NCBI GenBank assembly: GCA_900554455.1
Contig: USHT01000030.1
Span: 1-9,269, forward strand
From: an uncultured Collinsella sp.
GTDB lineage: Bacteria > Actinomycetota > Coriobacteriia > Coriobacteriales > Coriobacteriaceae
Reading direction: 5' to 3'
Length of the DNA stretch: 9,269 nucleotides
Below, piece by piece: positions 1-7,024 of the stretch (the stretch's first letter is position 1; each line of letters starts with the position of its first letter). Position numbers and translations under genes: made by a program. The notes below the pieces were generated by a model, which worked only from the letters and a program-made list of their open reading frames with translations, was not told the origin of the DNA and made no database searches.

Positions 1-129
1 CAAATCAAAATCCACCGCCGCGTCGGCTTCGTCAAAAGCGGCGCGGAAAGCCGGGAAAGTCTCGTAAAGATCCTGGCCCATGCCGACGTGCTGGCTGCCC
101 TGCCCGGCGTATAAAAATGCTAGTTTCAT
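1..129 (-). CDS. fabD: Malonyl-CoA:ACP transacylase, N-terminus only
   Basis: Only the first 43 codons are present; the rest lies beyond the left edge. FabD moves malonyl from CoA to ACP, making the extender unit for FabH and the elongating ketosynthases in the cytoplasm. The translated start contains GQGSQ at residues 9-13, the N-terminal glycine-rich motif of FabD proteins, preceded by a hydrophobic strand (LAFLYA). The ATG is at 129-127 and overlaps the fabK stop codon as ATGA, which implies translational coupling. An AAGGAG ribosome-binding site lies inside the last fabK codons, a few bases upstream. The catalytic GHSLGE region is outside the window. The call rests on this motif plus position after fabH, acpP and fabK. 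Confidence 0.9.
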   Translation of the reverse strand, partial: MKLAFLYAGQGSQHVGMGQDLYETFPAFRAAFDEADAAVDFDL

Positions 130-1073
130 AAGGTGATCTCCTTGTACACCCCGGCGATGCAGTCTTTGGCTTCGCTTACCATCGCGGCAAAAATTTCTTC
201 CACCGGGCGGACTTCGTGCAGCAGCCCTGCGGCCTGTCCGGCCATCAGGCTGCCACTCTCGGTGTCGCCGTCAAACACAGCCTTGCGCAGACTGCCTAAA
301 GTAAAGCGTTCCAGCGCCATTTTATCAGCCCCGGCCTTTTCCTGGCGGACATACTCGCGGCTCATGCGGTTTTTCAGTACACGTACAGGGGTGCCGCCGA
401 TGCGCCCGGTCACGATGGTATCACTGTCGCGGGCTTTTAACAGGGCGGCTTTATAGTTTTCATGGATGGGGCACTCGGTGCTCGCCAGCAGACAGGTACC
501 GACCTGCACACCGCACGCCCCCAATGCCAGCGCTGCAGCCAACCCGCGCCCATCGGCGATGCCGCCCGCAGCAATGACAGGCACATGGACGGCATCGACG
601 ACCTGCGGGACAAGTGCCATCGTCGAGGTCTCGCCAATATGGCCGCCCGATTCGGTACCCTCGGCAACAACCGCCGTGGCTCCACGACGTGCCACGAGGC
701 GCGCCAGCGCCACCGAGGCAACGACCGGGATGACCTTGATGCCCGCCTCGTTCCACGCCTTCATGTACTTGGCGGGATTGCCGGCGCCCGTCACGACGAC
801 CGGCACTCGCTCGTCAATCACGACCTGTGCAACCTCGTCGGCAAACGGGCTCATGAGCATGACGTTCACGCAAAAGGGCTTATCCGTCCTGGCGCGCAGC
901 TCGTGAATCTGGTCGCGCAGCCAGTTGGCGTCGGCGTTCATGGCCGCGATAATCCCCAAGCCGCCCGCCTCGGATACTGCGGACGCCAATGAGGCGTCGG
1001 CAATCCAGGCCATACCGCCCTGGAACACGGGCTTTTCGATGCCGAGCAGATCGCAGAGAGGAGTCTTGAGCAT
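126..1073 (-). CDS. fabK: FabK-type enoyl-ACP reductase (FMN-dependent)
   Basis: This 315-residue protein is a TIM-barrel flavoenzyme of the nitronate monooxygenase/FabK family. FabK uses FMN and NAD(P)H to reduce trans-2-enoyl-ACP, the last step of each elongation cycle. Visible motifs are FQGGMAW near residues 18-23, AGGLGII at 36-42, the GAGNP segment at 96-100, [10 protein letters not shown] at 138-147 with H145 matching the conserved FabK histidine, and the phosphate-binding AAGGIADG near 168-175. Members outside fab clusters are often nitronate monooxygenases or 2-nitropropane dioxygenase-like, but position between acpP and fabD strongly favours FabK. The ATG at 1073 is 2 nt after the acpP stop, with GGAGA just upstream inside acpP. 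FabK enzymes are known to be insensitive to triclosan; no FabI is in view. Confidence 0.93.
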   Translation of the reverse strand: MLKTPLCDLLGIEKPVFQGGMAWIADASLASAVSEAGGLGIIAAMNADANWLRDQIHELRARTDKPFCVNVMLMSPFADEVAQVVIDERVPVVVTGAGNPAKYMKAWNEAGIKVIPVVASVALARLVARRGATAVVAEGTESGGHIGETSTMALVPQVVDAVHVPVIAAGGIADGRGLAAALALGACGVQVGTCLLASTECPIHENYKAALLKARDSDTIVTGRIGGTPVRVLKNRMSREYVRQEKAGADKMALERFTLGSLRKAVFDGDTESGSLMAGQAAGLLHEVRPVEEIFAAMVSEAKDCIAGVYKEITL

Positions 1074-1075
1074 CT

Positions 1076-1312
1076 CTACTTCTCCAATGCCGCCTCGACC
1101 GTATCGGCGAACTCGCCGACCGTCTTGGGGTTCTCCTCGGTATCGAGCTGGATGCCAAACTCGTCCTCGACGGCGACGAGGATCTCGACGGTGCCCAGAC
1201 TGTCGAGACCAATCTCCTCGAGCGTGGACTCGGACTTCATCTCGACGTCGTCAAGGCCAGCGGTCTCGCGGATAACGTCGCAAACGCGCTCGAAGGTCTT
1301 CTGATCTGCCAT
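1076..1312 (-). CDS. acpP: Acyl carrier protein
   Basis: This 78-residue acidic protein has the size and four-helix pattern of bacterial ACP. The phosphopantetheine attachment site is GLDSLGTVE, with the modified serine at S38 (D37-S38-L39). ACP carries growing acyl chains as thioesters between FabD, FabH, FabK and the other fatty-acid synthase enzymes. A holo-ACP synthase would add the phosphopantetheine; it is not in the window. The start is ATG at 1312-1310, preceded by a strong AAAGGAG site. The gene lies 51 nt after fabH and 2 nt before fabK. The wide fabH-acpP gap with its own good ribosome-binding site would allow ACP to be translated more strongly than its neighbours, an inference. 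A secondary polyketide or peptide carrier protein is unlikely in this context. Confidence 0.96.
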   Translation of the reverse strand: MADQKTFERVCDVIRETAGLDDVEMKSESTLEEIGLDSLGTVEILVAVEDEFGIQLDTEENPKTVGEFADTVEAALEK

Positions 1313-1363
1313 GGTAGTTCTCCTTTGGTTGTGCCCTAGGGCGTTTTTATTTCCTATGTGCGA

Positions 1364-2323
1364 CTACTTCCAACGAAGCAGATAGCCACCTATATCCAGA
1401 CCGGCGCCAAATCCAACCAAGGCGATGGTGTCGCCCGCATTCAGTGCATCGGTGCGTGCCAGCCGGTCGAGGGCAAGCGGAATGCATGCGCTCGAAATGT
1501 TGCCGGTCTCGCGCAACGTGCGAACCACGCGCTCGTCCGGCACGCCCAGGCGCTTGACCGCCTGGCTCAGGATTCGTTCGTTAGCCTGATGGAATACAAA
1601 ATGATCGATGTCTTCGACCAAAATGCCCGCATCGATCGCAAGCTTATGGACCGTGTCGCAGATGGCGTTGACGCCGAACTTGAACACGCGGCGGCCATTC
1701 ATGGACAGCACGCTCGCGCTATCTGCGGAAGCCTTAAACGGCGAGGTACCGACCAGACCGGGAACGCGCAACGTCTCGACGTCGGGCGCCGTCGAAAGCT
1801 CAACGGCAAGGGGACTGTCTCCCCCAGCCTCAATCACTGCGGCGCCTGCCCCATCGCCAAAGAGCACGCAGGTGGCACGGTCGGTCCAGTCGAGCGCGCG
1901 CGTCATCTGCTCGGCAGCAACGACAAGCACGCGCTCGGCGCGACCGCGGGCGATATAGCCCTCGGCGACATCGAGCGCAAATACGAAGCCGGCACAAGCC
2001 GCCGAGACATCGAAGGCAGGGCACGTCGCGCCTAGTCGCTCAGCAACGGCGCACGCTTCGGCAGGAACGAGGTGATCGCCCGTCGTCGTCGAACAGACGA
2101 TAAGATCCAGCTGTCTCGCGTCGATACCGGATACCTGAAGCGCCCGCTCGCTCGCCGCTACGGCAAGGTCGTCGAGTGACTCAGTGGTGCAGACGTGGCG
2201 GCTCTTGATACCGGTGCGGGTAAAAATCCACTCATCCGAGGTATCGAGGAACTCGGACAGCTTGTCATTGGAAACGCTGCGCGCAGGAAGCGCCGAGCCT
2301 GTTCCAAGAATCGTGAAACCCAT
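1364..2323 (-). CDS. fabH: Beta-ketoacyl-ACP synthase III
   Basis: FabH starts fatty-acid synthesis by condensing an acyl-CoA primer with malonyl-ACP. The 319-residue product has the family's usual length and thiolase fold. The catalytic triad is visible: C110 in SAACAGF, H245 in FHQAN and N275 in ETGNISS. Other family marks are DEWIFTRTGI near residues 30-39 and the FGDGAGA segment near 155-161. Start choice: the open frame runs upstream to 2380, but the ATG at 2323-2321 follows a near-perfect AAAGGAGGT ribosome-binding site and gives the conserved N-terminus MGFTILGTGS. The upstream extension would run through a repeated operator-like sequence. It is the first gene of the operon. Primer preference (straight or branched) cannot be read from the sequence. 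A KASIII-like enzyme of another pathway is unlikely, given acpP, fabK and fabD downstream. Confidence 0.95.
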   Translation of the reverse strand: MGFTILGTGSALPARSVSNDKLSEFLDTSDEWIFTRTGIKSRHVCTTESLDDLAVAASERALQVSGIDARQLDLIVCSTTTGDHLVPAEACAVAERLGATCPAFDVSAACAGFVFALDVAEGYIARGRAERVLVVAAEQMTRALDWTDRATCVLFGDGAGAAVIEAGGDSPLAVELSTAPDVETLRVPGLVGTSPFKASADSASVLSMNGRRVFKFGVNAICDTVHKLAIDAGILVEDIDHFVFHQANERILSQAVKRLGVPDERVVRTLRETGNISSACIPLALDRLARTDALNAGDTIALVGFGAGLDIGGYLLRWK

Positions 2324-2339
2324 CACTAACCTCCTTTGA

Positions 2340-2358
2340 GTTGTTGACGTGTTTACAT
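2340..2358. promoter_or_regulatory. Operator-like repeat, copy 1 (fabH-proximal)
   Basis: The plus-strand sequence GTTGTTGACGTGTTTACAT recurs at 2388-2406 with one base changed, the start points being 48 bp apart. The core TGTTGAC-GT-GTTTACA is an imperfect inverted repeat with two mismatched positions, as expected for a dimeric repressor. It ends about 7 bp before the fabH ribosome-binding site, so a bound protein could block transcription of the fab operon. The binding protein is not identifiable; the sequence does not resemble the FapR or FabT sites I know. Confidence 0.55.
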
Positions 2359-2387
2359 CGACCAAGAGAGGATAGCGCATTTCAGTC

Positions 2388-2406
2388 GTTGTTGACGTGT
2401 TAACAT
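2388..2406. promoter_or_regulatory. Operator-like repeat, copy 2 (distal)
   Basis: The plus-strand sequence GTTGTTGACGTGTTAACAT matches copy 1 at 18 of 19 positions. Here the palindrome is better: TGTTGAC-GT-GTTAACA, with a single mismatched position between the arms. The flanking DNA is not duplicated, so the identity is confined to the motif. That argues for conserved protein binding rather than a recent tandem duplication. Confidence 0.57.
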
Positions 2407-2499
2407 TAAATTGTCCAAATGCGACAAAGGCTTCACATTGTGTCTGTCTCTCGACACCATTGCGTTATTCACTTATTCATTAAGGAGGTAGCAGCCGCT

Positions 2500-3276
2500 A
2501 TGGATGCCCAATTAACGATAGTCGACGTAACCGGATCGACCAACGATGACCTGCTCGAAGCAGGAAAACAAGGAGCGCCGCACGGCACAGGACTTGCCGC
2601 CCGGGCTCAGACAGCAGGACGCGGCCGGCGCGGCCACAAGTGGGATTCAACCGCCGGCAACTTATTGCTTTCGATTGTCCTGCGTCCATGCGTTAATCCT
2701 GCAAAGTACTCTGGTCTTGCCGCCGTCAGCGGCCTAGCGGTGCTCAAGGCGCTCGAGGCGCAAGGTCTTGCTAACGAGATTGGCCTCAAATGGCCCAACG
2801 ACCTCGTCGCGCGAGGACGCAAGCTCGGCGGCATTCTGGTCGAGGCCGCACGCGATAACGAAGGCAAACCTTTCGCCGTCTGCGGCATTGGCGTCAATGT
2901 GAACTATGTGCCTTCGGAGGTTCCCGATGGCGGCCTGCCGGCAATCGGTCTCTCGGACCTCAACGAGAATGTTCCCGCCATCGATGTGCTACTCAAGGAG
3001 GTCTATCACGCGGTCGTGAACGCTGTAGACACATGGGCAGAGCGTCTCAACGCCATGGAAGAAGACGCCGGACCGCTCGCGCCCGTCCACGGCGAATATA
3101 TCGGTCATCTCAATTGGATTGGGGATCACGTTTTCGCCCGTTCCCCCGCTGGGGACGAGCTGGCGCGTGGCATCTTTCAAACGGTCGATGACTTTGGTCG
3201 CGCGTGCATCGAGACAGAAGACGACTTGCGATCCTTCCATTTTGAGGAGGCATCGCTGCGCCCCATGGGTAAATAA
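2500..3276 (+). CDS. birA: Biotin-[acetyl-CoA carboxylase] ligase, no HTH domain
   Basis: Biotin-protein ligase makes biotinyl-AMP and attaches biotin to the lysine of carrier proteins such as AccB, enabling malonyl-CoA synthesis. The 258-residue product shows STND at residues 13-16, the adenylate-binding loop GRGRRGHKW at 40-48, KWPNDL at 97-102, KLGGILVE at 108-115 and GIGVNVN at 129-135. A small C-terminal domain follows (about 210-258). It starts directly with the catalytic domain, so it lacks the DNA-binding N-terminus of bifunctional BirA and should not be a repressor itself. The ATG at 2500 is chosen because AAGGAGGT lies 10 nt upstream; the frame is open to 2419 but adds no recognisable domain. 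It is the only plus-strand gene, divergent from fabH and convergent with rpsJ. Confidence 0.94.
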   Translation: MDAQLTIVDVTGSTNDDLLEAGKQGAPHGTGLAARAQTAGRGRRGHKWDSTAGNLLLSIVLRPCVNPAKYSGLAAVSGLAVLKALEAQGLANEIGLKWPNDLVARGRKLGGILVEAARDNEGKPFAVCGIGVNVNYVPSEVPDGGLPAIGLSDLNENVPAIDVLLKEVYHAVVNAVDTWAERLNAMEEDAGPLAPVHGEYIGHLNWIGDHVFARSPAGDELARGIFQTVDDFGRACIETEDDLRSFHFEEASLRPMGK

Positions 3277-3330
3277 GACGCCATAGCCACCCATTCGGCC
3301 GCATTATCCGGACCCCCAAGGTCACCATTC

Positions 3331-3372
3331 AAAACAAAAGAGCCCCGCTACCGTAATGGCAGCGGGGCCCTT
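3331..3372 (-). terminator. Intrinsic terminator of the str operon
   Basis: An 8-bp GC-rich stem pairs GCCCCGCT (3342-3349) with AGCGGGGC (3361-3368). It is extended by AAAG/CTTT arms across one mismatch. Read on the minus strand it is followed by CTCTTTTGTTTT, a good U-rich tail, about 20 nt after the rpsJ stop. On the plus strand the tail is only CCTTTAAG, so it would stop birA transcripts less well. Confidence 0.9.
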
Positions 3373-3392
3373 TAAGCTATGAGCGATATCGC

Positions 3393-3701
3393 TTAGAGCT
3401 TGATGTCGATGTCGACGCCAGCGGGGAGGTCGAGACGCATGAGCGAATCAACGGTGCCCGAGGTGGGGTCGAGGATGTCGATGAGGCGCTTGTGGGTGCG
3501 CATCTCGAACTGCTCACGGGAGTCCTTGTTCACGTGCGGCGAGCGGATAACCGTGTACAGGTTGCGCTCGGTGGGCAGGGGGACAGGACCGGAAACGCGA
3601 GCGCCGGTCTTCTGAGCGGTCTCAACGATGAGCTTCGCGGACTGATCGACGACCTCGTGATCATAGCCCTTGAGGCGAATGCGGATCTTCTGGGTAGCCA
3701 A
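3393..3701 (-). CDS. rpsJ: Small ribosomal subunit protein uS10
   Basis: S10 is a 30S head protein that also serves as NusE in transcription antitermination with NusB. The 102-residue product matches the family's usual length. It shows the N-terminal strand [15 protein letters not shown], the [14 protein letters not shown] loop near residues 38-51, [19 protein letters not shown] near 54-72 and the C-terminal VDIDIKL. The start codon is TTG (3701-3699), with TGGAGGT six nt upstream; there is no ATG nearby. It lies 60 nt after fusA, with a small hairpin in the gap, and is the last gene before a strong terminator. In many bacteria rpsJ follows tuf or leads the S10 operon (rplC, rplD and so on); neither is true here. 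Confidence 0.97.
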   Translation of the reverse strand: MATQKIRIRLKGYDHEVVDQSAKLIVETAQKTGARVSGPVPLPTERNLYTVIRSPHVNKDSREQFEMRTHKRLIDILDPTSGTVDSLMRLDLPAGVDIDIKL

Positions 3702-3719
3702 CTTAAACCTCCAAAGAGT

Positions 3720-3736
3720 GCGAGAGATGTTCTCGC
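3720..3736 (-). promoter_or_regulatory. Hairpin in the fusA-rpsJ gap
   Basis: A perfect 6-bp stem GCGAGA/TCTCGC with a 5-nt loop lies 8 bp upstream of the rpsJ ribosome-binding site. No U-tract follows on the minus strand, so it is not a terminator. It could be an RNA processing site or a translational control element for rpsJ; this is inference. Confidence 0.45.
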
Positions 3737-3761
3737 GGATTACGTAACAGGGAGCTCGAAC

Positions 3762-5861
3762 TTAGGCGTTCTTGCTCATGACCTCGTCCACAATGGACTT
3801 GGGCGCGGGCTCATAAGAGTCGAACTGCATCGTGTAGGATGCACGGCCCTGGGTCTGGGAGCGAAGGTCGGTAGCGTAACCGAACATCTCGCCCAGCGGC
3901 ACCTTGGCACGGATGAGCTTGCTGTTCTTGCGATCCTCCATGCCCTCGATCTTGCCGCGGCGACCGGAGAGGTTGCCCATAACGTCGCCCATGTACTGCT
4001 CGGGGGTCTCGACCTCGACAGCCATGATCGGCTCGAGCAGCTGCGGATCGGACTTCTTGAGGGCGTCCTTGATAGCCATGGAACCGGCGATCTTGAAGGC
4101 GGCCTCGGAGGAGTCGACCTCGTGGTAAGAACCGTCGAACAGGGTGACCTTAACGTCGAGGACCGGGAAGCCGGCGATAACACCGGTGTTCAGGGCCTCC
4201 TGGATGCCCTTGTCGATGGACGGGATGTACTCCTTGGGCACGACGCCGCCGACGATAGCGTTGACGAACTCGTAGCCGAAGCCCTCCTCCATCTTCTCGA
4301 GCTTGATGACAGCGTGGCCGTACTGACCGCGACCGCCGGACTGACGGACGAACTTGCCCTCAGCCTTCTCGACGTCGTGACCAGCGGTCTCGCGGTAGGC
4401 AACCTGGGGCTTACCAACGTTAGCGTCAACCTTGAACTCGCGGAGCAGACGGTCGACGATGATCTCGAGGTGCAGCTCGCCCATGCCGGCGATGATGGTC
4501 TGGCCGGTCTCGTGGTTGGTGGACACCTGGAAGGTCGGGTCCTCCTCAGCGAGCTTGGTCAGAGCCAGGGCCATCTTCTCGTTGCCGGCCTTGGTCTTGG
4601 GCTCGATGGCAACGCGGATAACGGGCTCGGGGAACTTCATGGACTCCAGAATGATGGGGTGCTTCTCATCACACAGGGTGTCACCGGTGGTGGAGTTCTT
4701 GAAACCGACGCAAGCGACGATGTCGCCGGCGGCAGCGTCGTCACGGTCGATACGCTCGGCAGCGTTCATCTCGAGGATGCGGCCGAGGCGCTCGCGCTGA
4801 CCGTTGGAGGCGTTGACCACGTAGGAGCCGGACTCGGCACGGCCGGAGTAAACGCGGACGTAGGTGAGCTTACCGACGAACGGGTCGGTCATGATCTTGA
4901 AGACCAGGCCGGAGAAGGGCTCGTCGAAGGAAGGATGACGCTGGATCTCCTCGCCGGTGTCCGGATCGGTACCGGTGACGGCCTCAACGTCAAGCGGGCT
5001 GGGCAGGTAGTCGACGACAGCGTCGAGCAGCTCCTGAACACCCTTGTTCTTGTAGGCGGAACCCACGAAGACGAGGTTGAGCTCGTTGGCCAGAACGCCC
5101 TTGCGCAGAGCAGCCTTGAGCTCCTCGACGGTGAAGTCCTCCTCCATGAGGATCTTCTCCATGAGCTCGTCGTCAAAGCTGGCAGCAGCGTCGAGGAGCT
5201 CCTCGCGCTTGGTGGCAGCGATGTCGGCGAACTCAGCCGGGATCTCGTCCATCGGCTCGGGGTAGGTCATGCCCTTGTCGTCGGCCTTGAAGTCCCATGC
5301 GGTCATGGTGACGAGGTCGATGACGCCCCAGAAGTTGTCCTCGGCGCCCATCGGGACCTGAGCGGCCACAGCGTTGGCGTCGAGACGATCCTTCATGGTC
5401 TCGATAGCGTTGAAGAAGTCAGCGCCCACGCGGTCATACTTGTTGATGAAGGCGATGCGGGGGACGTTGAAGGTAGAAGCCTGACGCCAAACGGTCTCAG
5501 ACTGGGGCTGAACGCCGGCAACGGCGTCGAAGACGGCGACAGCGCCATCGAGGACGCGCAGGCAGCGCTCGACCTCGGCGGTGAAGTCAACGTGGCCCGG
5601 GGTGTCGATGATCTGGATGCGGTAGTCCTTACCGTCCTTGTTCCAGAAGCACGTGGTAGCAGCGGAGGTAATGGTTACGCCGCGCTCCTGCTCCTGAACC
5701 ATCCAGTCCATGGTGGCAGCGCCCTCATGGACCTCACCGATCTTGTGGGTCTTACCGGTGTAGTAAAGAATACGCTCGGTCGTGGTGGTCTTACCGGCAT
5801 CGATGTGGGCCATGATGCCGATGTTACGGGTATCGGAAAGCTTGTACTTAGGCTTAGCCAT
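3762..5861 (-). CDS. fusA: Elongation factor G
   Basis: EF-G is the GTPase that drives ribosomal translocation and, with RRF, ribosome recycling. The 699-residue protein has normal full length. The GTPase domain shows G1 AHIDAGKT at residues 18-25, switch region [11 protein letters not shown] at 60-70, G3 DTPGH with the catalytic-type H90, and G4 NKYD at 140-143. Domain II follows from about residue 300 and domains III-V run to the C-terminus. Most EF-G proteins I know have NKMD at G4, so the tyrosine is a small variation at a non-contact position. The ATG is at 5861-5859, preceded by an AAGGA-type site. The gene is 19 nt after rpsG. Codon choice looks biased and uniform, as expected of a highly expressed gene. 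Being in the str operon makes a paralogue such as EF-G2 or TetM unlikely. Confidence 0.98.
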   Translation of the reverse strand: MAKPKYKLSDTRNIGIMAHIDAGKTTTTERILYYTGKTHKIGEVHEGAATMDWMVQEQERGVTITSAATTCFWNKDGKDYRIQIIDTPGHVDFTAEVERCLRVLDGAVAVFDAVAGVQPQSETVWRQASTFNVPRIAFINKYDRVGADFFNAIETMKDRLDANAVAAQVPMGAEDNFWGVIDLVTMTAWDFKADDKGMTYPEPMDEIPAEFADIAATKREELLDAAASFDDELMEKILMEEDFTVEELKAALRKGVLANELNLVFVGSAYKNKGVQELLDAVVDYLPSPLDVEAVTGTDPDTGEEIQRHPSFDEPFSGLVFKIMTDPFVGKLTYVRVYSGRAESGSYVVNASNGQRERLGRILEMNAAERIDRDDAAAGDIVACVGFKNSTTGDTLCDEKHPIILESMKFPEPVIRVAIEPKTKAGNEKMALALTKLAEEDPTFQVSTNHETGQTIIAGMGELHLEIIVDRLLREFKVDANVGKPQVAYRETAGHDVEKAEGKFVRQSGGRGQYGHAVIKLEKMEEGFGYEFVNAIVGGVVPKEYIPSIDKGIQEALNTGVIAGFPVLDVKVTLFDGSYHEVDSSEAAFKIAGSMAIKDALKKSDPQLLEPIMAVEVETPEQYMGDVMGNLSGRRGKIEGMEDRKNSKLIRAKVPLGEMFGYATDLRSQTQGRASYTMQFDSYEPAPKSIVDEVMSKNA

Positions 5862-5880
5862 GTTAGTTCCTTACCTTAAC

Positions 5881-6354
5881 TTACCAACGATAGTGAGAGA
5901 ACGCGCGGTTGGCCTCGGCCATCTTGAAGACGTCCTCACGCTTCTTGACGGAAGCGCCCAGGCCGTTGGAAGCGTCGAGGATCTCGTTGGCGAGACGCTC
6001 GGCCATGGTCTTCTCCTTGCGAGCGCGGGAGAAGTTGACGATCCAGCGGATGCCCAGAGCGGTGGAACGACGGGAGTTGACCTCCATCGGGACCTGATAG
6101 GTAGCGCCACCGACACGCTTGGGCTTAACCTCGAGCGTGGGCTTGACGTTGTCCATAGCCTTCTTGAAGGTAGCGAGAGCGTCGCCACCCTCGGACTTCT
6201 CGGCAACGATCTCGAAAGCGGTGTAAACGATGCGCTCAGCGGTGGCCTTCTTGCCGTCAAGAAGGACCTTGTTGATGAGCTGAGTCACCAGGCGGTTGTT
6301 GTAAACGGCGTCAGGCTGAACCTCACGACGATTAGCTGCTGCACGACGCGGCAT
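5881..6354 (-). CDS. rpsG: Small ribosomal subunit protein uS7
   Basis: S7 is the primary assembly protein of the 30S head and contacts 16S rRNA and the E-site tRNA. The 157-residue product has the usual length. It begins with the typical basic segment [14 protein letters not shown] and contains [12 protein letters not shown] near residues 81-92, followed by [15 protein letters not shown], the long basic helix region. It ends in AFSHYRW. The ATG at 6354-6352 has AAGGAGAT upstream. In E. coli S7 represses its own operon by binding the rpsL-rpsG spacer; here that spacer is 73 nt and carries a stable hairpin, so similar feedback is plausible. fusA follows 19 nt downstream. Confidence 0.98.
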   Translation of the reverse strand: MPRRAAANRREVQPDAVYNNRLVTQLINKVLLDGKKATAERIVYTAFEIVAEKSEGGDALATFKKAMDNVKPTLEVKPKRVGGATYQVPMEVNSRRSTALGIRWIVNFSRARKEKTMAERLANEILDASNGLGASVKKREDVFKMAEANRAFSHYRW

Positions 6355-6376
6355 GTGAAATCTCCTTAAGTGTCTA

Positions 6377-6402
6377 CCGTGCGGCGCTTAGGCGGCACAC
6401 GG
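6377..6402 (-). promoter_or_regulatory. Hairpin in the rpsL-rpsG spacer, candidate S7 site
   Basis: The 26-nt segment folds into CCGTG/CACGG, then a U-G and a G-C pair, one C-C mismatch, then CGC/GCG closed by a 4-nt loop. It ends about 12 nt before the rpsG ribosome-binding site and has no U-tract, so it is not a terminator. Its place matches the E. coli S7 translational-repressor target, but that match is by position only. Confidence 0.5.
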
Positions 6403-6427
6403 CGAAAGTATCAAAACGTTATCTGGC

Positions 6428-6805
6428 TTATTTAGCCTTGGGGCGCTTAGCACCGTATTTGCTGCGGGCCTGATTACGGTTCGCAACACCCTGGGTATCC
6501 AGAGTACCACGGATGATGTGGTAACGGACGCCGGGCAGATCCTTGACACGACCGCCGCGGATCAGAACAACGCTGTGCTCCTGCAGGTTGTGGCCCTCAC
6601 CCGGGATGTAAGCAGTAACTTCGATGCCGTTGACGAGGCGAACACGGGCAACCTTACGAAGAGCCGAGTTCGGCTTCTTGGGGCTCGTGGTGAAGACGCG
6701 GGTGCACACGCCGCGCTTCTGGGAGTTGTGCTGCAGAGCAGCGTTCTTGGACTTCTTGGGCACGGAACGACGGCCCTGGCGAACCAGCTGGTTAATAGTA
6801 GGCAA
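6428..6805 (-). CDS. rpsL: Small ribosomal subunit protein uS12
   Basis: S12 lies at the decoding centre and influences translational accuracy. The 125-residue product carries the universal segments [23 protein letters not shown] (in overlapping parts near residues 29-51), [11 protein letters not shown] and [14 protein letters not shown]. Residues K43, K44 and K88 are the unmodified wild-type lysines whose substitution gives streptomycin resistance in other bacteria; D89 is the position methylthiolated by RimO in E. coli. The start codon is TTG (6805-6803), with AGAAGGAG about 6 nt upstream; the conserved N-terminus PTINQLVR follows directly, so no other start fits. It is the first gene of the str operon, about 88 nt after the predicted transcription start. 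Confidence 0.97.
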   Translation of the reverse strand: MPTINQLVRQGRRSVPKKSKNAALQHNSQKRGVCTRVFTTSPKKPNSALRKVARVRLVNGIEVTAYIPGEGHNLQEHSVVLIRGGRVKDLPGVRYHIIRGTLDTQGVANRNQARSKYGAKRPKAK

Positions 6806-6861
6806 AGCGTACTCCTTCTCGAATGATTCCAGCTTTCTGTAAAGTGCAACGGCTTGAATCG

Positions 6862-6879
6862 AGGGGTCAGCATCCCCCT
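6862..6879 (-). promoter_or_regulatory. Small hairpin in the rpsL leader
   Basis: AGGGG (6879-6875) can pair with CCCCT (6866-6862) around an 8-nt loop. It would lie roughly 14-32 nt into the rpsL messenger leader. It may stabilise the transcript or be incidental. Confidence 0.3.
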
Positions 6880-6898
6880 ACGAAACACGCAGTTCGAT

Positions 6899-6927
6899 AG
6901 GATACGTGGCGTTAGCTGTGCCGTCAA
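6899..6927 (-). promoter_or_regulatory. Sigma-70 promoter of the str operon
   Basis: On the minus strand TTGACG (6927-6922) is the -35 box and TATCCT (6904-6899) the -10 box, separated by exactly 17 bp. Transcription would begin near 6893, giving a leader of about 88 nt before rpsL. The DNA just upstream (about 6950-6970) is A/T-rich compared with its surroundings, possibly an UP-like element. Confidence 0.82.
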
Positions 6928-6982
6928 CAGACCACGCCGCCGGGCGTATCCCAAAATAGCCATATTTCCGCAAAGCCTACAC

Positions 6983-7018
6983 AAAAGGAATCCCCTCCTG
7001 TGCGCGGGGGCGGATTCC
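6983..7018 (-). terminator. Terminator-like hairpin upstream of the str promoter
   Basis: GGAATCC (7012-7018, complement side) pairs with GGAATCC at 6987-6993, extended by two C-G pairs across one bulged base. On the minus strand the stem is followed by TTTTGTG. It would end minus-strand transcripts coming from the yfcE side about 55 bp before the rpsL -35 box. The U-tract is short, so efficiency is uncertain. Confidence 0.55.
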
Positions 7019-7024
7019 CGGCCC

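Larger units (their letters stand above)
2324..2499. promoter_or_regulatory. Divergent fabH / biotin ligase control region
   Basis: This non-coding gap separates two genes read outward. It carries a duplicated 19-bp operator-like sequence and a strong ribosome-binding site for each gene: AAAGGAGGT for fabH and AAGGAGGT at 2482-2489 for the ligase. Promoters are less clear. For fabH, TATCCT at 2374-2369 on the minus strand matches the -10 of the rpsL promoter but has no good -35; if real, the distal operator would cover the -35 position and the proximal one would lie just after the start site. For the ligase, the TTGACG at 2392-2397 inside the distal operator could be a -35, with a weak CCAAAT at 2415-2420. 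Both promoter readings are tentative. Confidence 0.6.

Noticed and set aside
1333..1342. GCCCTAGGGC palindrome before acpP, next to a T-run on the plus strand, as a terminator
   Set aside because: With a 4-nt loop only three pairs remain, and no plus-strand gene precedes it. On the minus strand it lacks a U-tract.
1358..2035. Plus-strand open frame of 225 codons opposite fabH
   Set aside because: It is fully antisense to a gene with an intact catalytic triad and shows low-complexity basic content.
2324..2380. N-terminal extension of FabH
   Set aside because: It runs across an operator-like repeat, while the internal ATG at 2323 has a near-perfect ribosome-binding site and the family's N-terminus.
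2340..2406. A BirA biotin operator
   Set aside because: The half-sites resemble the TGTWAAC halves of known biotin operators, but they are 2 bp apart rather than about 15, and the encoded ligase has no DNA-binding domain.
3492..5879. Very long plus-strand open frame (795 codons) opposite rpsJ and fusA
   Set aside because: It mirrors the biased codons of fusA, is rich in Val, Leu, Gly and Asp with no domain I recognise, has no ribosome-binding site of note, and runs through conserved genes.
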